Below the pieces are notes generated by a model that saw only the letters and a list, made by a program, of their open reading frames with translations, was not told the origin of the DNA and did not search any database. This document shows, piece after piece, positions 9,301 through 14,458 of a DNA stretch of 16,869 nt. The translations under genes were made by a program, and so were the position numbers. Numbering within the stretch: position 1 is the first letter of the stretch; each line of letters opens with the position of its first letter. Source of the DNA: Oscillospiraceae bacterium (GTDB lineage Bacteria; Bacillota_A; Clostridia; Oscillospirales; Oscillospiraceae); contig JAFTBL010000042.1 of the NCBI GenBank assembly GCA_017455225.1, positions 1-16,869 on the forward strand. Direction: 5' to 3'.

Positions 9301-10143
9301 GGGAAGATCCTGATGGACGTATATAACGCGGGCGACGAGGCGGTGCTGCTCCGGTGGAGCTTCACCGTGGCGAACGGGAACGGCGAATACGTCGTACCGG
9401 ATGAGGTGTTCTGTGAACTGGCGCCCAATGAATGGACGGTCTGCTCCTACGATCTGACGGACGCAGTATACGATACGCTCTTTGATCTGACGGACGTAAA
9501 GTATATGACGGTTACGATCCTGAATAAGAAGGAGAGCCGGGAGGAGGTCCTGGCACCGCTTTACTTTGACTCACTGCGCGCCCAACCTCTGGAGGGCCAG
9601 CGCCACGCGGCGCAAAACAGCTTTGCGGCCGGTATTTCCTTTGACGGCCTGACCGATGCCGACGCCTTTGCCGTGGCGGAAGATCAGATGGTGCGCATGA
9701 CCGCCGTCCGGACGGATTATCGGGAAACACCCATGGCGGCGGCTGCCGCTGCGTTGGATCTGGGCACTCACTGCCTGCGCGCCGACGCCACCGGCAGCGT
9801 CTGGCCGGAACTGACGGTGACCTTTGACCGGACGTACGACCAAGGCAAGCTGTTGACGTTCTGGCTGTACGTGGCGGCGGATGAGTCTGCTGCCGCCGGC
9901 AAGACGTACCGCCTGGAGGCCTTCCGTCAGCGCAGCGGCACGGAGTACAAGGTGCTCAACGGCGATTGCCGGTTTAATCGCTGGGTGCAGATATCCATTG
10001 AGCTGGCGGAGGCCACGGATCACCTGTGGTACTTCATCAATCTGGACAACGGAGCCGGTGTCAGCAAGCTGGGTGCGGAGCAGGTGAGCGTCTATCTGGA
10101 TGAATTCCAGATCGTCGATAATACTTGGGGCCCGCTGAGCTGA
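6388..10143 (+). CDS. Large secreted DUF4091 / GH123-like protein with C-terminal carbohydrate-binding-like modules
   Basis: This 1251-aa exported protein starts with a signal peptide (MKKKF, a hydrophobic core, cleavage likely after AEA near residue 30). Domain order by eye: a fragment resembling the Flg_new/InlB-type repeat (FSGWYQD, around residue 55); a beta-rich domain with SLRLVTSVDSL; a beta-sandwich lead-in; then a GH123/DUF4091-type catalytic region. This contains FIDEPD with an adjacent Asp504-Glu505 pair, the arrangement used by GH123 beta-N-acetylgalactosaminidases, and the DUF4091 signature GDGNLTYPG plus GPIPSLRLMSIRDGMEEYE (about 692-725). A small beta-sandwich (SIDGTAVSSG) follows, then a Pro/Ala linker at about 873-896 and two jelly-roll-like modules (about 898-1068 and 1075-1248) that may bind sugars. 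No LPXTG anchor, SLH domain or dockerin is seen. Extracellular glycan cleavage is likely, and GalNAc specificity is only suggested. Confidence 0.85.
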   Translation: MKKKFVSTLLCAALILTMAGPVGVITTAEAATGTYYGDASSWNTEGRCPKAEGQVFSGWYQDVSLQTTVDGPADFAPGAYAAFADENVLGVRYQVAGGTTKDSDKTSLRLVTSVDSLRYRSVGFSVEINGRVQTLTTDKVYKTIQGYTKEDGVTTYTPEESFTDTSRYFMAFTLRNIPKSVFGTPIQVTAIWTTMDGTVVSGKTRTVVLYGAMQEDLQDATGYGRLWSAPSTVKIGKAETDYANKGAPSLSFRAVRNEYESAQLLLTADKAVSSFALYPGDLTCGGKTLLAENVDVYVQKSINYNESVYSYGSGSMPDALLPMTAAQHYGENTAAAGTNGGMWVTLYVPKDTPAGVYEGSFILHVAGADGEELVTVPVSLEVLDYTLGDTPAAKTLFSWRYDRVAPGELDGSLAMMERYYEFFRDYRISLQALPLGTLSGEELVRAVEKYYDTLSTYTILSEVGDISGSLLSHTDAAKEQILALAAASTPQRNLLDKAMIYFIDEPDITDAETRNAVITWIDQLNAILDECVQTIASDQTGRYDQFKQIDGWQSWVRDIPNVIPITKADWLLSNQNGDANALLNKMNAVCLLFDAFTQSQSSRIRTMCDTFGLHLWWYGNSTPGNPAPSYHVADTNLLSSRSVSWLQSKYGVEGNLYWDAAAYTDEAAQTYNEYIDVYAGAHRNTDATWATGDGNLTYPGAPYGVCGPIPSLRLMSIRDGMEEYELLQAVEEKLNSLSFSGGTPSVADAMESLFYRPLYTGDMTSVTADGANGFAFSALRQKLLGLLVNLDRGLGYTMGPITTTSSLFSNKATFTCYVQPGATLSIDGTAVSSGTSRQVTLSKAGTSVTVTVTKDGETASYTQYLGKSNSLFGAAAGTAQPAAPAAPASAAPAAGNGTALLSFESYGEITGAGLRMSKLLGRTEINTDPRYVTGGAASWMIRPEGDYGDPNGYPWFRMRCPAFGAGDFSSYGKILMDVYNAGDEAVLLRWSFTVANGNGEYVVPDEVFCELAPNEWTVCSYDLTDAVYDTLFDLTDVKYMTVTILNKKESREEVLAPLYFDSLRAQPLEGQRHAAQNSFAAGISFDGLTDADAFAVAEDQMVRMTAVRTDYRETPMAAAAAALDLGTHCLRADATGSVWPELTVTFDRTYDQGKLLTFWLYVAADESAAAGKTYRLEAFRQRSGTEYKVLNGDCRFNRWVQISIELAEATDHLWYFINLDNGAGVSKLGAEQVSVYLDEFQIVDNTWGPLS

Positions 10144-10153
10144 AGCACGGGTC

Positions 10154-10205
10154 ATGCAGCGTATACGGCGTCTGTCCGCACCGCCGTATACGCTGCGTTG
10201 GTTTT
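10154..10205 (+). terminator. Strong hairpin, probable intrinsic terminator or attenuator
   Basis: A perfect 15-bp inverted repeat (10156-10170 with 10182-10196, arms GCAGCGTATACGGCG and its complement) encloses an 11-nt loop and is followed by GTTGGTTTT. The stem is strong but the T tract is interrupted, so termination may be partial. It begins 12 nt after the stop codon of the large secreted protein gene. Only 23 nt separate the T tract from the next start codon. Confidence 0.7.
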
Positions 10206-10215
10206 GCGACGCGAG

Positions 10216-10224
10216 AGGAGGGGG
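10216..10224 (+). promoter_or_regulatory. Ribosome binding site deciding the yesL-like GTG start
   Basis: AGGAGGGGG ends 4 nt before the GTG at 10229 (7 nt from the AGGAGG core). It supports this start over the in-frame ATG at 10154, which would place the hairpin inside the coding sequence. Confidence 0.65.
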
Positions 10225-10228
10225 AACG

Positions 10229-10879
10229 GTGCAGAGTCCGTCGAGATATGATTCGCCGCTGTTCAGCTTTGTAAACCGGATCGCGGATCTGGTCTGGCTG
10301 AATGTGCTGACGGTGCTGGGCTGCCTCGGCGTGGTCACGGCACCTGCCTCTCTCACCGCCTGTCATTATGCCGCGCGCAAGCTGCTGCGAGGTGAGTCCT
10401 ACGTAACAGCCAATTTTCGCAAGGCGTTTCGGGAAAATCTGCTGCAGGCGGGCCTGCTGGGTCTTGTGCTGGCGGCGGCGTGCCTGATCACGGGGCTCGT
10501 ATTCCTGTTCTCACCGTCGTTCTTCGGCGGGGCGCTGCTGGCCATGGTACGGGGCTTTGCGGCATTCATCGAGCTGGGGCTTCTGGCGGTGGGCGTGTGG
10601 CTGTTTCCGCTGCAGGCAGGCTTTCACTACCGCTTTTCCGACAGCTTGTTCAATGCGTATGTTCTGGCTGTCAGACAGCTGCCCCGCACAGCGGCCATGA
10701 TCGCCTTGTGGGTCGTGCCGGCGTTGATGCTCTGCAGCGCGCGGATCAGCTGGCTGCTGGTGTTTTTGCTGCTGGGACTGTCTGTGCCCACGTATCTGTG
10801 TGCCCGACTGTACAGGCGGGTGTTCGACGCGCTGGAGGCGGAGATAGCGGCCAGACAGGAGAAAGAGCGGGAAACATAA
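10229..10879 (+). CDS. YesL-like membrane protein, DUF624 family
   Basis: This 216-aa membrane protein of the DUF624 family has the characteristic opening YDSPLFSFVNRIADLVWLN, then VLTVLGCLGVVTAPASLTACHY and a GESYVTANFRKAFREN cytoplasmic segment. Five or so hydrophobic helices follow, and a charged C-terminal tail. The family is named after Bacillus subtilis YesL, which is encoded beside a polysaccharide-type sugar ABC importer. Its molecular role is not established. The same association with CUT1 permeases occurs here, 8 kb downstream of the two permease genes. The start is the GTG at 10229, directed by AGGAGGGGG. The length is normal for the family. The gene follows a strong hairpin with no space for its own promoter, so expression probably depends on readthrough or on a promoter inside the upstream gene. 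Confidence 0.9.
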   Translation: MQSPSRYDSPLFSFVNRIADLVWLNVLTVLGCLGVVTAPASLTACHYAARKLLRGESYVTANFRKAFRENLLQAGLLGLVLAAACLITGLVFLFSPSFFGGALLAMVRGFAAFIELGLLAVGVWLFPLQAGFHYRFSDSLFNAYVLAVRQLPRTAAMIALWVVPALMLCSARISWLLVFLLLGLSVPTYLCARLYRRVFDALEAEIAARQEKERET

Positions 10880-10933
10880 CGAACTGCGCCCCATGTCGGG
10901 CGCCGGGAAAAAGAAAAACGGAGGATCGCAATT

Positions 10934-12100
10934 ATGGCAAACACAGTGAAGGCGGCTGTTCTGACGGCGCCGAGGACCATCGAGCTGCAGGAGTTCCCCT
11001 ATCCCGCGCTGCCTAAGGGCGGCGCTATCATCCGCACAGAGTTGTCCGGCATCTGCGGCACGGATAAACACACATTCAAGGGTGAGATCCGTCAGTACGC
11101 TGGCACGGCGCAGGAAATCACCACGCCTTTCCCCATTATTCAGGGTCACGAGAACGTGGGCATTATCGAGGAGATCACGGAGGAGGGCAAGCGCAAGCTG
11201 GAATTTGACGGCGAGGAGCTTCACGTAGGCGACCGGGTGGTCATGTGCCCGGACACGGTGTGCGGCGAGTGCTGGTTTTGCAAGCATATCCCGGACTATC
11301 CGTGGTGCAACGAGATCCGCTCCTACGGCAACTCCTTTTCCTGCAAAAACCCGCCCCATCTTTTCGGCGGCTTTTCCCAGTACATGGCCATCATCGACCG
11401 GGTAAAGCTCTACAAGGTGCCGGAGGGGATGAAACCGGAGGTGGCGGTGTTTGCAGAGCTCTTTGACGTAACGTATTCTCTTGACAAGGCCAAGGAGCTA
11501 TACGCATTTGACGGCGAGGGCTTTGCCTTCGGTGACACGGTGGTGATTTTGGGCGCCGGGCCGCTGGGCATCATGCACCTTATCAAGGCGCGTATGCTGG
11601 GCGCCGATCAGGTCATCATGACCGACACGTCCCCCTTCCGGCTTGCTTTTGCCAAGCAGTTTGGCGCCGATCTGACCCTGTGCCTCGCAGATACTACGCT
11701 GGAGGAGCGGGTCGATCTGGTCAGGCAGCGTACCGGCGGCCGCGGTGCGGACGTGGTGGTGGAGTGTGCCGGCGAACCGGAGGCGTTTCCGGAGGGGCTG
11801 CAGATGGTTCGCAAGGCGGGCACCTATCTGATCGTCGGCAACTTCGTGGACGTGGGGCGCACGGTGGAGCTCAAGCCCCATGAGATCTGCTCCAAGAACG
11901 TGCGTATTATGGGTATGTCCAACCACTCCATCTCCGGCTACCGTCCGTCGCTTCGGATGATGCAGCGGTATCAGGATCAGTTCCCCTTTGATAAACTGAT
12001 CACCCACCGCTTCGGCTTGGCGGAGGCGGAAAAGGCGCTGTATACAGCCATGGATTACAGCGCCAGCATGAAGGTGGTCTTTGACCCGTGGAAGAAGTAA
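10934..12100 (+). CDS. Zinc-dependent medium-chain alcohol/polyol dehydrogenase
   Basis: This 388-aa cytosolic oxidoreductase belongs to the zinc-containing MDR (sorbitol/threonine dehydrogenase-like) superfamily and should oxidise a hydroxyl or a hemiacetal with a nicotinamide cofactor. Catalytic zinc ligands are visible as Cys41 (GICGTDKH), His72-Glu73 (GHENVG) and Glu175 in FAELFD. The structural zinc lobe is C110-x2-C113-x2-C116-x8-C125, one residue wider than the usual last spacing of seven. The Rossmann motif is LGAGPLG (206-212), and Asp231 at the end of the second strand suggests NAD rather than NADP. GGAGG 9-10 nt upstream sets the ATG. It leads a tight cluster: the GAPDH homologue starts 28 nt after it. 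The substrate is unknown. Candidates are an aldose (oxidised to a lactone), a cyclitol such as myo-inositol, or a sugar alcohol. Confidence 0.9.
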   Translation: MANTVKAAVLTAPRTIELQEFPYPALPKGGAIIRTELSGICGTDKHTFKGEIRQYAGTAQEITTPFPIIQGHENVGIIEEITEEGKRKLEFDGEELHVGDRVVMCPDTVCGECWFCKHIPDYPWCNEIRSYGNSFSCKNPPHLFGGFSQYMAIIDRVKLYKVPEGMKPEVAVFAELFDVTYSLDKAKELYAFDGEGFAFGDTVVILGAGPLGIMHLIKARMLGADQVIMTDTSPFRLAFAKQFGADLTLCLADTTLEERVDLVRQRTGGRGADVVVECAGEPEAFPEGLQMVRKAGTYLIVGNFVDVGRTVELKPHEICSKNVRIMGMSNHSISGYRPSLRMMQRYQDQFPFDKLITHRFGLAEAEKALYTAMDYSASMKVVFDPWKK

Positions 12101-12128
12101 GGGCGAGAAAAACGAGGAGGCAATACAT

Positions 12129-13184
12129 ATGGCAAAGATCAAGGTGGGCGTGGCGGGCTACGGCACCATCGGCCAGCGGCTGGCGGACGGTGTGGCGCTG
12201 CAGGAGGACATGGAGCTGGTGGGCATTGCGGATCTGGCGCCCACGCTGGCCATCCGCGCCCTGCGGGAGAACGATATGGTGGGCGTGAACGGCGTAACGT
12301 ATCACCTCTATCTGGTGGACGGGGCGGACAAGTCCGCCTTTGCCGCCTACGATATCCCGGTAGCGGGCAGCTTTGAGGAACTGTGCGGCAAGGTGGACAT
12401 CATGCTGGATTCCTCTCCCGGCGGCGTGGGCGCCAAGAACAAGGCGCTTTACGAGAAGCTGGGCGTCAAGGCCGTTTTTCAGGGCGGCGAAAAGAACTCC
12501 GTGGCGGACGTGTTTTTCCACGGCTACGCCAACTATGAAAAGGGACTGGGGCAGAACTATCTGAAGCTGACCAGCTGCAATACCACCGGCCTCATCCGCA
12601 CGGTGGACTGCCTCGACCGGGCTTACGGCGTTTCCAAGGTGGCCATCACCATCATCCGCCGCGTGGCCGATCCCGGCGATTATCACCGGGGTCTTACCAA
12701 CGCTCTGCAGATGGACAAGGCACCCAGCCATCAGGCAGTGGACCTGATGACCATCATGCCCCACATCGAGGCCACCGGCATTCTGGTGCATACCCCCGTG
12801 ACCCACGGCCACATCATCACCGTGCTGGCCAGCGGCAGGGACGGGCGCAAGATCACCCGTGACCAGGCCATCGCCGCCTTCCGCGCCCACCCCCGCATCC
12901 GCACCGTCACCGTGGACGAGGGCTTTTTGGGCAACGCCAGCTTCTTCAAATACGCCCGGGATCTGGGCAATCGCCGGGGCGACCTGTATGAGATCGGCCT
13001 GTGGGAGGACAGCGTGGTGGAAAGCGGCAACGACGTCATGTACGCCATCCACATCCCGCAGGAGAGCGTGACCATCCCGGAGACCATCGACGCGGTGCGC
13101 GCCGCCATGCGGATGCAGCCCACCCGGGAAGAGGGCACCGCCATGACCAACAAGTATCTGAAGATCGGACGGTTCAAGAAGTAA
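12129..13184 (+). CDS. Type II (archaeal-type) glyceraldehyde-3-phosphate dehydrogenase homologue
   Basis: This 351-aa protein aligns along its whole length, by memory of the family, with archaeal phosphorylating GAPDH and not with bacterial GapA. It has the Rossmann start VGVAGYGTIGQRLADGV (6-22), FQGGEK (117-122), the catalytic Cys150 in TSCNTTGLIRT, RRVADPGDYHRG (177-188), the probable catalytic His226/His228 in TPVTHGH, and GLWEDSV near the C-terminus. Archaeal enzymes usually have a Thr/Lys stretch after the second strand, whereas here Asp35 (VGIADLAP) suggests NAD. The chemistry should be reversible interconversion of an aldehyde and an acyl phosphate. GAGGAGG at 12114-12120 fixes the ATG at 12129; an earlier in-frame ATG (12081) lies inside the dehydrogenase gene. 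It is followed after 13 nt by an archaeal-type PGK, which makes a functional pair likely. The substrate need not be glyceraldehyde 3-phosphate. Confidence 0.9.
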   Translation: MAKIKVGVAGYGTIGQRLADGVALQEDMELVGIADLAPTLAIRALRENDMVGVNGVTYHLYLVDGADKSAFAAYDIPVAGSFEELCGKVDIMLDSSPGGVGAKNKALYEKLGVKAVFQGGEKNSVADVFFHGYANYEKGLGQNYLKLTSCNTTGLIRTVDCLDRAYGVSKVAITIIRRVADPGDYHRGLTNALQMDKAPSHQAVDLMTIMPHIEATGILVHTPVTHGHIITVLASGRDGRKITRDQAIAAFRAHPRIRTVTVDEGFLGNASFFKYARDLGNRRGDLYEIGLWEDSVVESGNDVMYAIHIPQESVTIPETIDAVRAAMRMQPTREEGTAMTNKYLKIGRFKK

Positions 13185-13197
13185 GGGGATAAAAGCC

Positions 13198-14454
13198 ATG
13201 CGATTTGGGATCAGAACGCTGGACGAGGTGTCGCTGCAGGGCAAAACGGTGCTGTGCCGGGTGGACATCAACCAGCCGGTGGATCGGGAGAGGGGCATGC
13301 TGAAAAGCACCAACCGCATCCGCGCCTGCGTGCCCACCGTGCGGGAGTTGTCCGACAGGGGCGCCAGGGTGGTGCTGCTGGCCCATCAGGGCAGCGACAT
13401 CGAGTATCAGAATTTTTACACCACGAAGCCCCACGCAGCCGTTTTGTCGGAGCTGCTGGGCCGGGAGGTGCAATGGATCGACGACGTGTGCGGCCCGGCG
13501 GCGCGGGAGAAGATCCGCGCGCTGGCGGACGGGGAGATCCTGCTGCTGGACAACGTGCGTTTTGTGTCCGAGGAGCAGACGCTGTTTGAAAAGAAGCTGC
13601 GCCTGAGCCACGAGGAGCAGGCCAAAACGCTGCTGGTGGAGAAGCTGGCGCCGCTGGCGGAGCTCTACGTGTGCGACGCCTTTGCCGCCGCCCACCGGGA
13701 TCAGCCCAGCCTGTGCGGCTTCGAGCAGGTGCTGCCCTCCGCCATGGGGCGGCTCTTTGAGCGGGAATACTGCGCTGTGTCGCAGGTGATGGAATCGCCG
13801 GAGCGCCCCTGCGTGTTCGTGCTGGGCGGGGCGAAGATCGCAGACGCCTTCGCCATGATGGATACCGTGCTGACGCGGGGTGTGGCGGATCGGATCCTCA
13901 CCGGCGGACTGGTGGCCAACATCTTTTTGCTGGCGCTGGGTCATGCCATCGGCGAGGGCAGCGCGGAATTCATCCGCAAGTCCAACTACGAAGAGTATTA
14001 CGAAAAGGCAAAGGCGCTCTACGACCGCTTCGGCCACCGGATCGCGCTGCCCGCAGACCTTGCGTGGCTCTCTGGCGGGGAACGGCGTGAAGCGGGCGTC
14101 GACGCCATGCCGGAGCAGGCCGCCGCGGTGGACATCGGCGAGAAGACGGCGAAAGCGTACCGCGAGGCGATCCTGCAGGCCGGAACGGTGTTCGTCAACG
14201 GCCCCATGGGAGTGTTCGAGCAGGCGGCCAGTGAGCACGGGACAAAAACTGTTTGGCAGGCGCTGGCGGATACGGCGGGCTACACCGTCCTCGGCGGCGG
14301 CGACAGCATCACCGCCACGGAGAAGTACGGTCTGACGGAGCAGATGGGTTACATCTGCACCGGCGGCGGCGCGCTGATCCGCTTTTTGAGCGGGGAAGAG
14401 CTGCCGGTGGTGCGGGCCCTGCGCCACGGCTCGCAGATCGCGGAGAAGGTGTGA
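13198..14454 (+). CDS. Archaeal-type phosphoglycerate kinase homologue
   Basis: This 418-aa cytosolic kinase belongs to the PGK family and resembles the archaeal subgroup. It would transfer phosphate between ATP and a carboxylate to make or consume an acyl phosphate. Conserved elements are RVDIN (Arg21, Asp23, Asn25), Arg40/Arg42, AHQG with His63, DNVRF with Arg121, AFAAAHRDQPS with Arg167, GGAK with Lys213, NGPMGVFE (334-341) for the nucleotide, and GGGDS (366-370). The basic patch for 3-phosphoglycerate is incomplete: the Arg of the usual H-x-G-R-P motif is Ser66, followed by DIEYQNF. The second lysine after GGAK in bacterial and eukaryotic PGKs is Ala217. The nucleotide half is intact, so the protein looks active but possibly with another acid as substrate. 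It lies 13 nt after the GAPDH homologue and 4 nt before the LarA homologue. Confidence 0.88.
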   Translation: MRFGIRTLDEVSLQGKTVLCRVDINQPVDRERGMLKSTNRIRACVPTVRELSDRGARVVLLAHQGSDIEYQNFYTTKPHAAVLSELLGREVQWIDDVCGPAAREKIRALADGEILLLDNVRFVSEEQTLFEKKLRLSHEEQAKTLLVEKLAPLAELYVCDAFAAAHRDQPSLCGFEQVLPSAMGRLFEREYCAVSQVMESPERPCVFVLGGAKIADAFAMMDTVLTRGVADRILTGGLVANIFLLALGHAIGEGSAEFIRKSNYEEYYEKAKALYDRFGHRIALPADLAWLSGGERREAGVDAMPEQAAAVDIGEKTAKAYREAILQAGTVFVNGPMGVFEQAASEHGTKTVWQALADTAGYTVLGGGDSITATEKYGLTEQMGYICTGGGALIRFLSGEELPVVRALRHGSQIAEKV

Positions 14455-14458
14455 GGTC

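Noticed and set aside
10886..10903. Short inverted repeat GCGCCC/GGGCGC between the yesL-like and dehydrogenase genes
   Set aside because: A 6-bp stem with a 6-nt loop and no T tract on the + strand. It is too weak to call a terminator.
12000..13337. 445-codon minus-strand open frame opposite the GAPDH homologue
   Set aside because: Shadow of a GC-rich gene; no motif and no ribosome site pattern.
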